NCBI GenBank assembly: GCA_964015035.1
Contig: CAXHCA010000005.1
Span: forward strand, 1 to 64,000
Direction of reading: 5' to 3'
DNA: 64,000 bases
Source of the DNA: BQJU01 sp964015035
Lineage (GTDB): Bacteria > Bacteroidota > Bacteroidia > Chitinophagales > Saprospiraceae
Within the stretch, counting starts at the first letter, position 1, and the number at the start of each line of letters is the position of its first letter. A program made the position numbers and the translations under genes. The notes under the pieces were generated by a model. That model did not search any database, was not told the DNA's origin, and saw nothing but the letters and a program-made list of their open reading frames with translations. Shown here one piece after another: positions 1 to 8,590 of the stretch.

Positions 1-217
1 TCAACTGGCAATCAATCAATTGAATCATACAAATTCGTGTAAATCTCTGCTTTTTACGCACTTTTGGAGTGTTTTTTTCTCTAAAAACCGCTGTTAAGAT
101 AGCTATTTCTTAATAATTTTTCCGGTACTTTTTTAATTATTTGCACACTTCTAAGCTTTCTTTCGAGGTGTCCACCCTTCCCAAAAATTCCGTAATTTTA
201 CGTCAAAATCAAATTAT

Positions 218-649
218 ATGCACGCTGAAATTCAAACGGAGAAGGGCACGATGAAAGTAGAATTCTACGAGGAGGATGCCCCGGGAACGGTTAAAAACTT
301 TTTGGATTTGTCGAAGAAGGGCTTTTATGATGGGCTGACTTTCCATCGGGTGATTCCCAATTTTGTGATCCAGGGCGGTTGCCCGAATGGGGATGGCCGA
401 GGTGGTCCGGGCTATAAAATTCCTTGTGAATTGGACGGCGACAACCAATTTCACGACCGGGGGGTACTGTCTATGGCACATGCTGGCCGCAATACGGGTG
501 GCTCTCAGTTTTTCATCTGCCATAGCCGCGATAATACGGCACACCTCGACCGCAACCATACTTGTTTTGGTCGGGTATTTGAGGGGTTGGATGTGATAGA
601 TCAGATCCGTGAGGGAGATAAGATTGAGCAAATTGTGATCGTAGAATAG
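218..649 (+). CDS. Cyclophilin-type peptidyl-prolyl cis-trans isomerase
   Basis: Catalyses cis-trans isomerisation of Xaa-Pro bonds to help proteins fold. At 143 aa it is a minimal single-domain cyclophilin. The diagnostic stretch FHRVIPNFVIQGG lies at about residues 42-54 and carries the catalytic Arg; GSQFFIC (about 95-101) and HTCFGRV (about 114-120) follow. The usual Trp of the later active-site segment is replaced (TAHLDRNHT), as in many bacterial cyclophilins with weak cyclosporin binding. There is no signal peptide, so it should be cytoplasmic. The ATG at 218 begins directly with the first beta strand. It stands alone, with an intergenic repeat downstream. Family assignment is secure; the substrate is unknown. 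Confidence 0.93.
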   Translation: MHAEIQTEKGTMKVEFYEEDAPGTVKNFLDLSKKGFYDGLTFHRVIPNFVIQGGCPNGDGRGGPGYKIPCELDGDNQFHDRGVLSMAHAGRNTGGSQFFICHSRDNTAHLDRNHTCFGRVFEGLDVIDQIREGDKIEQIVIVE

Positions 650-717
650 CGGTTGGAGAAAGGCAGGGACCTCGCGTGAGGGATAGAAACGGCTACGACC
701 GCAGGGAGTAATAGTGG

Positions 718-757
718 ATAGCCCGACCCGACGCAGGAGGGGCACGCCCAAACCCAA
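718..757 (+). repeat. REP-like intergenic block, copy 1
   Basis: A GC-rich block reads AGCCCGACCC, then a short variable part, then GGGGCACGCCCAAA. A second block with CCCGAC ... AGCGGAGAAGGGG-ATACGCCCAAA occurs near 53210-53253. Motifs of the form GCCCGACCC...GGGnACGCCC are familiar from intergenic DNA of other Bacteroidota. Two loose copies in 64 kb are weak proof, so the repeat assignment is tentative. Confidence 0.35.
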
Positions 758-847
758 TATTGGGGATAGGTTGCATGACGTATCCCCAGCATTTTTTTTG
801 TTTCGCGCCGCTACCCAAACGCGGGGCTGTCTAATTATCTTATCCTT

Positions 848-864
848 AAAGCGTGTTTGGAGGT
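848..864 (+). repeat. Solo terminal end of palindromic element (degenerate)
   Basis: This 17-mer matches the terminal inverted repeat AGTGCATGTTTGGAGGT at 14 of 17 positions, including the last nine bases without a gap. No matching opposite end is visible nearby, so it may be a decayed solo end or chance. Confidence 0.3.
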
Positions 865-955
865 CAAACTTTGGGCTGCAAATATGCTCTTACACAAGGG
901 GACGAAATCATAACGGCCTCCATGATACCATCCCTACCTACTAAATGCTACAGCC

Positions 956-1750
956 ATGCGCTATTTTTTCCATATTGGTTATCAAGGAGCTCAATACCGG
1001 GGCTGGCAACGACAATTGGGGGTGATCAGTATTCAGGAGATGCTGGAGCAGACGATTAGTCAGGTATTGAAGAAACCCGTGAGTTGTATCGGTTGTGGCC
1101 GAACGGATGCCGGGGTGCATGCCAATCAATACTTCTTTCACCTCGATATCAATCAGGAACTGGACTTTGATCTGCGGTTTGTTTTGAATAAATCATTGCC
1201 GAAGGATATCGCCATCTTTGAGATCATTCCTGTTGCCGACAAGGCGCATACACAGTTTGATGCCACGGCCCGCACCTATCACTACTTTTTTCACATCATC
1301 AAAGATCCTTTTCTGGCCGATCTCAGTGCCTGGTATCCGCTACCAGGCCTCAATTTGGAAGGGATGCAAGAGGCAGTGGATTTGCTGCCACGCTACCAGG
1401 ACTTTCGCTCTTTTTGCAAAACGCCGGATAAACACAATACCACCATTTGTACCGTCACCTCCGCTAGTTTAATGGCTGATGCGGATCAACAAAACTTTTG
1501 TTTTCACATTACCGCCAACCGCTTTTTGCGGGGTATGATTCGGCTCATTGTGGGCAACTTGTTGGAAATTGGTCAGGGCAAATTGTCGGTCGCCACTTTT
1601 GAAGCTTATCTACAAGGAAAAGCAAAGCCAAAGTTTACGAATTATGCCTATCCGCAGGGATTATATTTGACAAAAGTCACTTATCCTTATCTAGACATCC
1701 CCGCTCGGAAAGAATTGCCCGCTGCACTTAAAGACCTCCGCGAAATTTGA
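956..1750 (+). CDS. truA: tRNA pseudouridine(38-40) synthase TruA
   Basis: Converts uridines 38, 39 and 40 of the tRNA anticodon arm to pseudouridine in the cytoplasm. The 264-aa length is normal for the family. The signature GRTDAGVHA spans residues 48-56 and contains the catalytic Asp51. The duplicated TruA half continues with RTYHYFF (around 105) and NRFLRGMIR (around 185), the typical C-terminal RNA-binding segment. The ATG at 956 starts with the expected first strand, MRYFFHIGYQG. It is followed after 41 bp by the beta-lactamase-fold gene, so cotranscription is possible. High confidence. Confidence 0.96.
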   Translation: MRYFFHIGYQGAQYRGWQRQLGVISIQEMLEQTISQVLKKPVSCIGCGRTDAGVHANQYFFHLDINQELDFDLRFVLNKSLPKDIAIFEIIPVADKAHTQFDATARTYHYFFHIIKDPFLADLSAWYPLPGLNLEGMQEAVDLLPRYQDFRSFCKTPDKHNTTICTVTSASLMADADQQNFCFHITANRFLRGMIRLIVGNLLEIGQGKLSVATFEAYLQGKAKPKFTNYAYPQGLYLTKVTYPYLDIPARKELPAALKDLREI

Positions 1751-1791
1751 TATCTTGAGACTTAATAAACTATAACAGACAAAATCAAATC

Positions 1792-3081
1792 ATGAAAAAC
1801 TTCTTGTTATTTCTCTGCCTGAGCTGGGCTACTATTGCCATAGCCCAAACCAAATCCATCAAAAATTCGCCACCGTTGGCTCCAGCTACTCCGGAAAGTG
1901 TGGGCATTTCCCCGGAGCGATTGGCCCGCATCGATGCGATGTGTGAAGAGGCAATAGCCGAAGGGCAGGTGCCGGGTATTGTGGCTCTCATTGCCCGTAA
2001 GGGAAAAATTGTTTACCACAAAGCCTTTGGTAAAGCCGATAATGCGTCCAATCGGGCAATGAAGACCGATGATATTTTTCGCATTGCTTCACAAAGCAAA
2101 GCCATCACCTCTACGGCGGTGATGATGCTCTGGGAGGAAGGTAAATTTCGCCTTGACGATCCCATTTCTAAATATATTCCGGAGTTCAAAAACCCACAGG
2201 TCCTCAAAAGTTTTCAATATAAGGATACCTCTTACACCACGGTGCCCGCCAATAAGGAAATTACCATTCGCCACCTGCTCACGCATACTTCGGGCTTGGG
2301 CTACGGGGCCATTGATCGGGACGAGCGCTTCAAAATGATGTATTACAAGGCGGGTATCACAGACCTCTTTACCACCGAAGCAATTAGCATTGAGGAGAGT
2401 GTAAAAAAGCTGGCCAAGCTACCGCTCCACCACAATCCGGGCGAAGCATATACTTATAGTGAAGGCTTGGATGTGCTGGGCTATTTCATCGAAATTATTT
2501 CGGGTATGCCCTTTGACGAGTTTTTGCGCAAGCGGATTTTTGATCCACTGGGCATGGATGACACCTGGTTTTACCTGCCAGACAATAAAGCCAGCCGCCT
2601 AGTACCCGTACAACATAAAGTGGATGGCCAATGGGAACGTTATCCTGTTACTTTCTACGATACGGACTACCCGATCAAGGGCGCAAAACGTTTCTTTTCC
2701 GGTGGTGCAGGCTTGTCGAGTACCGCAAAAGACTATGCCACTTTTCTGCAAATGTACCTCAATGGCGGCGAGCTCAACGGTGTCCGGATACTCAGCCGGA
2801 CCACTGTGCAAACCATGATGGGCAATCAAACGGGAGACCTCTTTCGAGGGGTTGAAAAATATTATGGGCTTTCATTCGGCATTGTGACCCCAGCGGGACA
2901 AGCCCATGGTGGGATAGGCAGTACGGGCACCTTCGATTGGGGCGGCTACTTCAATACCCAATATTTTGCCGATCCTCAAGAGGAGCTCATTGGTATCATC
3001 ATGAAACAGACCCAGGGACGAACCGGGGATCAAACCAGTTGGAAGTTCCGACAGTTGGTCTTCCAAACGGTGGATGACTGA
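1792..3081 (+). CDS. Secreted serine hydrolase, class C beta-lactamase/penicillin-binding fold
   Basis: A 429-aa exported hydrolase of the beta-lactamase-related family (PF00144), which includes esterases, D-amino-acid peptidases and AmpC-type enzymes. A signal peptide (MKNFLLFLCLSWATIAIAQ) precedes the domain. The catalytic SxxK tetrad is S100-Q-S-K103 in the usual context RIASQSKAIT. The second-motif tyrosine sits in AYTYSEG (about residue 222), and HGGIGSTGTFDWGG near residue 375 fits the third motif. Members with this architecture are generally esterase- or peptidase-like rather than antibiotic-resistance enzymes, and the substrate cannot be read from sequence. The neighbours truA and the T9SS protein give no functional hint. 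Confidence 0.88.
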   Translation: MKNFLLFLCLSWATIAIAQTKSIKNSPPLAPATPESVGISPERLARIDAMCEEAIAEGQVPGIVALIARKGKIVYHKAFGKADNASNRAMKTDDIFRIASQSKAITSTAVMMLWEEGKFRLDDPISKYIPEFKNPQVLKSFQYKDTSYTTVPANKEITIRHLLTHTSGLGYGAIDRDERFKMMYYKAGITDLFTTEAISIEESVKKLAKLPLHHNPGEAYTYSEGLDVLGYFIEIISGMPFDEFLRKRIFDPLGMDDTWFYLPDNKASRLVPVQHKVDGQWERYPVTFYDTDYPIKGAKRFFSGGAGLSSTAKDYATFLQMYLNGGELNGVRILSRTTVQTMMGNQTGDLFRGVEKYYGLSFGIVTPAGQAHGGIGSTGTFDWGGYFNTQYFADPQEELIGIIMKQTQGRTGDQTSWKFRQLVFQTVDD

Positions 3082-3116
3082 GTAAGAGAGGGGGAATGGC
3101 TCTTTCGTATGGGCAA

Positions 3117-4982
3117 TTATCGCAGTAAACTGACACTACCGGAATACACTTCTACCAGGCCATCCAGAAATAGGACTTCTGCCAGATAGACGTACACGCC
3201 GTTATCTAGTGGTTTGCCTGCAAAAGTGCCATTCCACCCCGTGCTGAGATTGTTGGGGTCGAGATCAGTACCCTCGTAAACCAGGCCTCCCCAGCGGTCA
3301 AAAATGACCAATCGCTGAATGGACTGTACGTTGGGTTCCTGGCCGTAGACCGTGAACCGATCATTGACCCCGTCATCATTCGGGCTAAAGGCGTTGGGGA
3401 AATAAACCCGACGCTCTTTTCGCACCTCAATCAACAGGGTGTCGGTGGCGATGCACTCATCGGCAAAGACAGCGGTGAGGGTAAAAGTATCCGAGTTGAG
3501 TGGATACCAGGCCGGGCGCAAGCAGTCAGCGCCTATGCAGTCAATTTGCTCGGGGTGATTCCAGGTAAGGCTTTGGAACGGGCCATTGACCAGGGCATTT
3601 ACCTGCACCAGATCGCCGAGGGCAATGGATAAGTCGGGGCCAACATCCACTATATAAGGTGGAGGGGCATTGATGGTCAATATTTCCTGAAAAGTACACC
3701 CAAAGCGATCCGTGATCAAAAGCTCATAATTTCCCGCCGGTAAATCGGTATACCCTATTATGGAATCTTCCGGTTGAAGCGTTAGTTGGACCTCCAGTGG
3801 AGGATATCCGTTGGAGATATTGCCCAACTCAATGGCTCCATCCTGAGTGTTGAAGCAAGACAAATCCATCACGCTGGTTTCGGCATCAATTAAGCCATCA
3901 TCGATAAAACTGAGGTTTAGCGTCACAATGCTGTCACATCCCAGGGAGGACAATAAACTGTCGACATAGAGGCCACTCTGAGTATAGGTGTTGTCTCCCA
4001 ATTGGTAGGTCAATCCGTCACACAGGGTATCGTTGTATTGGTAAAACTTAGGCACCACGTACACCACCTTGATATTGGAGATGACCCGACATTTGGTGTT
4101 TTGCAAATTGGATGAACCGTTGGCCAGTAGGTAGCGGTAGTAATAATAGCCTGTACTGAGGTTGGTATGGGTAAAAATGCTATCCGTTTCGCCGGGAAGG
4201 TTTTGCCAGGTCAAGCCTTCATCATTACTAAATTGCCATTGAAAAGCAGGATCATCGTATTGGTCACCAACCACGGTAGCTTCCAGGTTGATGGGGTCAC
4301 CGTCTTCGCAGATATTGGCGATGTTGGTAGGCAAGATTAATGCTTCCGGTCCACAGGGACGGAAAGAGATGTTATCGATTGCCAGGTCATTGCCGATGCC
4401 GCCCGGTGCATTATTCCGCAAGGAAAGCTGCACACTGGTTTGCCCGGGACCGGTCACAAAGGTAAAGCCGTAGGTGTGCCACTGTTCGTCTTGGGAAATT
4501 GCGCCCGTGGTAAACTGCTGCACCCCATCGATCAGGAAAGATACGTTCGGCTTGATATGGTCAGTGACATTGGTGCGAATCAGGTTGATGACATCAGCTG
4601 TAAATTCGTAGAGGGTGTTGTCGCACAAGCCTTCCACCAACTGATCATAGAATAATCCCGGTGTAAAATCAGCATTGACCACCATCATATAACCGTTAGG
4701 CTCCGAACCATTGTCAGGAATAGCCAGCCAGGCAGGAAAAGACCCCGGCCAGCCACCACTATAATTGGTAATGGTGTAGGCGCCATCGGCGGGTGGGGGC
4801 GAAGCCGTATAGCTGTAGCCCGGAGCAATACCTGGGTTGGTTGGCAATACATTGGGGATTCCAGTACCAAAATCTCCATCGGTGAAGATGTTTTCGCCTA
4901 GATTACCGGTACAGATATCAGATTGGCTAACCCCCGAAAAGGGCATAGCGATTAATACTATGAGAAAGATTGTTTTAAGCAT
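3117..4982 (-). CDS. T9SS type B cargo: secreted surface protein with SprB-like repeat
   Basis: A 621-aa exported protein with signal peptide MLKTIFLIVLIAMPFSGVSQ. Residues about 25-210 form a cysteine-containing beta-sandwich of the kind often seen at the N-terminus of adhesins (phrases such as NDLAIDNISFRPCG). An Ig-like segment follows at about 225-305, then a region around 365-440 resembling an SprB repeat (DLSCFNTQDGAIEL ... ITDRFGC). The last 90 residues are a type B (CHU_C/gliding-motility-associated) sorting domain: PNAFSPNDDGVND, IFDRWGGLVYE, GWNG and LDNGVYVY. It should cross the outer membrane by the type IX system and stay at the surface or be released. Adhesin function is inference. 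Confidence 0.88.
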   Translation of the reverse strand: MLKTIFLIVLIAMPFSGVSQSDICTGNLGENIFTDGDFGTGIPNVLPTNPGIAPGYSYTASPPPADGAYTITNYSGGWPGSFPAWLAIPDNGSEPNGYMMVVNADFTPGLFYDQLVEGLCDNTLYEFTADVINLIRTNVTDHIKPNVSFLIDGVQQFTTGAISQDEQWHTYGFTFVTGPGQTSVQLSLRNNAPGGIGNDLAIDNISFRPCGPEALILPTNIANICEDGDPINLEATVVGDQYDDPAFQWQFSNDEGLTWQNLPGETDSIFTHTNLSTGYYYYRYLLANGSSNLQNTKCRVISNIKVVYVVPKFYQYNDTLCDGLTYQLGDNTYTQSGLYVDSLLSSLGCDSIVTLNLSFIDDGLIDAETSVMDLSCFNTQDGAIELGNISNGYPPLEVQLTLQPEDSIIGYTDLPAGNYELLITDRFGCTFQEILTINAPPPYIVDVGPDLSIALGDLVQVNALVNGPFQSLTWNHPEQIDCIGADCLRPAWYPLNSDTFTLTAVFADECIATDTLLIEVRKERRVYFPNAFSPNDDGVNDRFTVYGQEPNVQSIQRLVIFDRWGGLVYEGTDLDPNNLSTGWNGTFAGKPLDNGVYVYLAEVLFLDGLVEVYSGSVSLLR

Positions 4983-5320
4983 TTTGTCACGCGTAATAGT
5001 TAACTTCCAAGGTAACTAAATTCGAAGGCAGTCACAATTTACCGGGAAGTTATTCAAAACTTGGTCAAGTATGCTACGATTTTTTAGCGGTTGCCATCCC
5101 ACCAAGATTGGAGGGGGGCGGGCCGGTGTAGACCGGCAATAGAAGGGGACTTTAGAACAATAGCCGACTAACTCCAAAAATGCATTGGGGAAAAACCGTT
5201 TAACTGACACCTTTTGTGAAGGAACTTTGTTTCATTTGTAAATGATACCGGGCATTGCTTCCCTTTTATGGGTTCTTCCCGTATTATAAACATCCCTTTT
5301 TTAATCTAATTCAATATCTT
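4983..5320. other. Divergent intergenic region (338 bp)
   Basis: Separates the minus-strand type B cargo gene from the plus-strand Omp28-like gene, so it should carry promoters for both. A short perfect hairpin, GCCGGT-GTAG-ACCGGC, lies around 5122-5137. Several TTTG boxes occur between 5213 and 5240, but none has a well-spaced TAnnTTTG partner. No gene is seen. Confidence 0.45.
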
Positions 5321-6322
5321 ATGAAACAGAAAATTCTACTGCTTTCCCTGGTCGTAAGCTTATTTGGCCTTGACTTGTCGGCCCAAGTCGCTAAGAAGGT
5401 GGTTGTGGAACATTTTACCAATACTCGTTGCGGTATCTGTGCCAGCCGCAATCCTAGTTTCTATAATAATTTAGGAAACCACCCCAATATTCTGCACCTG
5501 TCCATTCACCCAAGCTCCCCTTACAGTAACTGTTTGTTGTATCAACACAATCCTACTGAAAATGACGGGCGCACCAATTATTACGGGGTTTATGGTTCTA
5601 CACCCCGCCTGGTCATTCAAGGAAATACGATTTCAAGTGGAAGTAATTACAGCGTACCGGAGCTTTTTGATCCCTATGAAGGCCTGTCGTCGCCGGTATC
5701 TATTGCATTCCAGGAAGTAGGGCTGACCAATAATAATGAGGTTCGGGTAAAAATGACCATCAAGACCGAAGCTGATCATAGCCTCGGCGACCTGAAGCTG
5801 TTTGTCGCATTGGCGGAAGACACCTTGTTTTACAATGCCCCCAATGGTGAGGACATACAGTTTGACGTTTTCCGTAAGGCCATGACCGCGGTTGATGGTG
5901 ATAATGTCATCCTGCCCGCTTTGGGAGAAACCATAAATTTTACTTTTTCTGTACCGCAGCACGGCGAGTGGATTCCTTCGCGCATATACCCCATTGCGAT
6001 CTTACAAGAAGCCGAAAATAAAGCTGTGGTGCAATCTGCTGCCGGCCCCACGGCCATACCGGTCAATACCACCGGGCTTGCTGAGGTTACCCAAGAGGTC
6101 ATCAACTTCTATCCCAATCCGGTCAATGATCTGCTCTACTTACAATCCGATCAAATCCTGTCCGGAAAAGCCGGCATCTATAATCACCTTGGCCAATTGT
6201 TGGAAACGATTGAATTGGAAACTACTCGTGAAATGGATATGAACCGGTATGCTTCCGGTATTTATTTTGTAAAATTTAATCACAAGGGAAAAGCATTGGT
6301 GCAAAAAGTGATCAAGGAATAA
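5321..6322 (+). CDS. Secreted Omp28/thioredoxin-like protein with T9SS type A sorting domain
   Basis: A 333-aa exported protein. An upstream in-frame ATG exists at 5255, but the start at 5321 gives a clean signal peptide (MKQKILLLSLVVSLFGLDLSAQ) and is preferred. Directly after it comes HFTNTRCGICASRNP, the Cys-x-x-Cys motif of the Omp28-related family, whose N-terminus is thioredoxin-like. A beta-rich middle follows. The last ~75 residues (FYPNPVNDLLYL, GIYNHLGQLL, ASGIYFVKF, QKVIKE) are a type A T9SS sorting domain. Whether the CxxC is redox active on the surface is unknown. A strong hairpin follows the stop codon. Confidence 0.86.
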   Translation: MKQKILLLSLVVSLFGLDLSAQVAKKVVVEHFTNTRCGICASRNPSFYNNLGNHPNILHLSIHPSSPYSNCLLYQHNPTENDGRTNYYGVYGSTPRLVIQGNTISSGSNYSVPELFDPYEGLSSPVSIAFQEVGLTNNNEVRVKMTIKTEADHSLGDLKLFVALAEDTLFYNAPNGEDIQFDVFRKAMTAVDGDNVILPALGETINFTFSVPQHGEWIPSRIYPIAILQEAENKAVVQSAAGPTAIPVNTTGLAEVTQEVINFYPNPVNDLLYLQSDQILSGKAGIYNHLGQLLETIELETTREMDMNRYASGIYFVKFNHKGKALVQKVIKE

Positions 6323-6346
6323 CCCTTTGACGATAAAAATTAAAGC

Positions 6347-6374
6347 GCCCATCTGGAATTAATCCCAGATGGGC
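6347..6374 (+). terminator. Perfect 10-bp hairpin, probable transcription terminator
   Basis: GCCCATCTGG and CCAGATGGGC form a perfect 10-bp stem around an 8-nt loop, 25 bp after the Omp28-like stop codon. The next gene converges from the minus strand, so it may serve both sides. Only a short T-rich tail (CTTACTT) follows. Confidence 0.65.
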
Positions 6375-6426
6375 TTACTTAGCAAAATTGTTCACTCATG
6401 GAGATAAAATCTCCTTCTACATCATG

Positions 6427-6828
6427 TTAAACTATCGTCTGTTCTCCAAACTTCACGGGGGACAAGTTGTCCATTTCTTCATCGGTATATAATTTAGACT
6501 GGATCAAAAAGCGCAGTCCGAGCGGGATTTCCAGAGAAAAACTCGCACCTCGTCCTTTGACCACATCTACGGTGAGTTGGGTGTGTTTCCAATACTCAAA
6601 CTGATCTTTCGACATATAGAAATCACAGCGGTGAATGGTACCCAGGTAGACATCTGACTGATCCAGTATCAATTCTCCTTTGGCAAAACACATGGGCGAA
6701 GACCCATCGCAGCAGCCGCCGCTTTGGTGAAACATCAGTTCCCCGTGCTGGTCGCGCAATTGATCAATGACTTTCTGTGCTGCCTTTGTTACTTTCACAC
6801 GTTCGATCATGGTTTTAGAAAAATCCAA
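6427..6828 (-). CDS. DUF779 family protein, aldehyde dehydrogenase partner
   Basis: A 133-aa cytoplasmic protein of the DUF779 family, whose genes commonly sit beside acetaldehyde-type aldehyde dehydrogenases. The hallmark MFHQSGGCCDGSSPMC lies at about residues 31-46; its Cys pair plus third Cys look suited to metal or thiol chemistry. RCDFYM and the C-terminal EIPLGLRF block are also typical. The biochemical role is not established. Its 5' end overlaps the 3' end of the dehydrogenase gene by 14 bp if ATG 6828 is used; an alternative ATG at 6810 (MIERVKVT) would remove the overlap and resembles relatives better. Either way the two genes are one transcription unit. Confidence 0.87.
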   Translation of the reverse strand: MDFSKTMIERVKVTKAAQKVIDQLRDQHGELMFHQSGGCCDGSSPMCFAKGELILDQSDVYLGTIHRCDFYMSKDQFEYWKHTQLTVDVVKGRGASFSLEIPLGLRFLIQSKLYTDEEMDNLSPVKFGEQTIV

Positions 6829-8338
6829 GTGCCTTCTTGTCGTAGGAGATCAGCATATTCTTGGTTTGACGATAATGTGCCAGCATCATTTTGTGCGTTT
6901 CCCGACCAATACCAGATTTTTTATAGCCACCAAATGGCGCATGTGCAGGATAAGCGTGGTAGCAGTTGACCCATACCCGACCAGCTTTCACCTGGCGGGA
7001 AATTTGGTAAGCTTGATGGGTGTCGCGAGTCCAAACGCCGGCCCCCAGTCCATAAAGGGTGTCATTGGCAATTTCCACTGCTTCGGCTTCATCTTTAAAG
7101 GTCGTGACACAAACCACTGGCCCAAAGATTTCCTCCTGGAAAACCCGCATTTTATTGTTGCCTTTCAGGATGGTCGGTTGAATGTAATATCCACCTTCCA
7201 GTCCGTCATTATAGGCGGCTTCTCCTCCGGTGAGCACTTCACAACCCTCTTCTTTACCAATTTTGATATAATTCAAGATTTTCTCATACTGATCGTTGGA
7301 AGCCTGAGCGCCCATCATTGTATCGGCATCCAATGGGTGCCCCAATTTGATGGCTTTGGTTCGCTCCACCACCCGCTCGATGAACCGGTCGAAGATGCTT
7401 TCCTGGACCAGCATTCGGGACGGGCAGGTACAAACTTCGCCCTGATTGAGTGCAAACATCACGGCCCCTTCCAGGCATTTGTCGAAGAATTCATCATCGG
7501 CATCCATTACACTTTCAAAGAAAATATTAGGTGATTTTCCGCCCAGCTCCAGGGTTACCGGAATGATGTTTTTAGAGGCGTATTGCATGATCAACTGGCC
7601 TGTGGTAGTTTCACCGGTGAAGGCCACCTTGTTGATGCGTGGATTGGTAGCCAGTGGTTTTCCCGCTTCGATGCCAAAGCCGTTGACTACATTTAAGACC
7701 CCTGCAGGCAAGATATCTTCAATCAATTCCATCAGAATCAAAATACCTACCGGAGTCTGTTCCGCTGGTTTCAGGATCACACAGTTGCCCGCTGCCAATG
7801 CGGGTGCTACCTTCCAGGCCGCCATTAATAGTGGAAAATTCCAGGGAATGATCTGTCCAACTACACCAAGCGGTTCGGGTACGTTCATAGAAATGGTATT
7901 GGCGTCCAGCTCGCTCATTGAGCCTTCTTCCGCGCGGATCACGCCCGCAAAATAGCGAAAGTGATCGATGGCCAAAGGTAAGTCTGCCGCGCGAGTCTCC
8001 CGGATGGCCTTGCCATTGTCCCAGGTTTCGGCCCGAGCCAAGACTTCCAGGTTTTCCTCCATCACCGCAGCTATTTTCAGTAATAAATTACTGCGGTAGG
8101 CAGCCGCGGAATTGTTCCATTCCGGAGCCGCTGCCCAGGCGGCATCGAGGGCCAATTCGATATCTTCTTCCGTTGAGCGGGCAATTTTGGTAAAGCTTTT
8201 TCCGTCTACCGGAGAGATATTATCGAAGTATTGTGCCCGTACCGGAGGGGTCCATTTACCACCGATGAAATTTTCATATTGGTCTTTGAAAGTAGGCCGA
8301 TCCACAAGGTTTCTGACCGTTGTTAATACATCACTCAT
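6815..8338 (-). CDS. NAD-dependent aldehyde dehydrogenase (acetaldehyde dehydrogenase-like)
   Basis: Oxidises an aldehyde to the carboxylic acid with NAD(P)+. At 507 aa it is full length. Hallmarks in order: IIPWNFPLLMAAWK (cofactor-binding/Asn site), FTGETTTG, the general-base Glu in LELGGKSP, the catalytic Cys in GEVCTCPSR, EIFGPVV, and the C-terminal PFGGYKKSGIGRE. The closest resemblance is to the ExaC/AldB-like acetaldehyde dehydrogenases that travel with DUF779, which is the next gene. A divergent AraC-type regulator lies 252 bp upstream. A box matching TAnnTTTG on the minus strand (plus-strand positions 8421-8428) could be its -7 element. The exact substrate is inference. Confidence 0.93.
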   Translation of the reverse strand: MSDVLTTVRNLVDRPTFKDQYENFIGGKWTPPVRAQYFDNISPVDGKSFTKIARSTEEDIELALDAAWAAAPEWNNSAAAYRSNLLLKIAAVMEENLEVLARAETWDNGKAIRETRAADLPLAIDHFRYFAGVIRAEEGSMSELDANTISMNVPEPLGVVGQIIPWNFPLLMAAWKVAPALAAGNCVILKPAEQTPVGILILMELIEDILPAGVLNVVNGFGIEAGKPLATNPRINKVAFTGETTTGQLIMQYASKNIIPVTLELGGKSPNIFFESVMDADDEFFDKCLEGAVMFALNQGEVCTCPSRMLVQESIFDRFIERVVERTKAIKLGHPLDADTMMGAQASNDQYEKILNYIKIGKEEGCEVLTGGEAAYNDGLEGGYYIQPTILKGNNKMRVFQEEIFGPVVCVTTFKDEAEAVEIANDTLYGLGAGVWTRDTHQAYQISRQVKAGRVWVNCYHAYPAHAPFGGYKKSGIGRETHKMMLAHYRQTKNMLISYDKKALGFF

Positions 8339-8590
8339 AAGTTGTTCAGCTTTCTGGTTAAGGAATAATTTTACAGTTTTCCCAATCTCCCATTTTTATA
8401 TTGGAGTATTTGAGACGAGGCAAAACTATCTATCAAAAGCGAAGTCAATCTGACGGATTCTGCTAAAAAGGTGAACAATTCTTGCAAAGGAGTCCTGTAA
8501 GCCGAACTAACGACATGATTTATTTGATTTTTTTGAGAAAAAACTCATCTTTATTTGGCAATTGAGCGATAATGCAGAAATTTGTTTCAT

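Larger units (their letters stand above)
650..955. other. Intergenic region with REP-like and inverted-repeat fragments
   Basis: This 306-bp gap before truA has no convincing gene. It is GC-rich at 670-760 and holds a block around 718-755 with the pattern GCCCGACCC ... GGGGCACGCCCAAA, which recurs in variant form near 53210-53253. At 848-864 lies a 14/17 match to the terminal repeat of the palindromic element found at 49371 and 57034. Both strands have short open frames, but none has recognisable protein character. Confidence 0.5.

Noticed and set aside
209..757. 182-aa minus-strand frame across the cyclophilin gene
   Set aside because: Antisense to a secure cyclophilin gene.
1792..3081. Antibiotic-resistance beta-lactamase
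   Set aside because: The fold is right, but the family is mostly esterases and peptidases, and nothing in the context points to resistance.
6767..7534. 255-aa plus-strand frame opposite the aldehyde dehydrogenase
   Set aside because: Antisense shadow of a strongly conserved enzyme; rich in His/Phe from reverse-reading codons and without known motifs.
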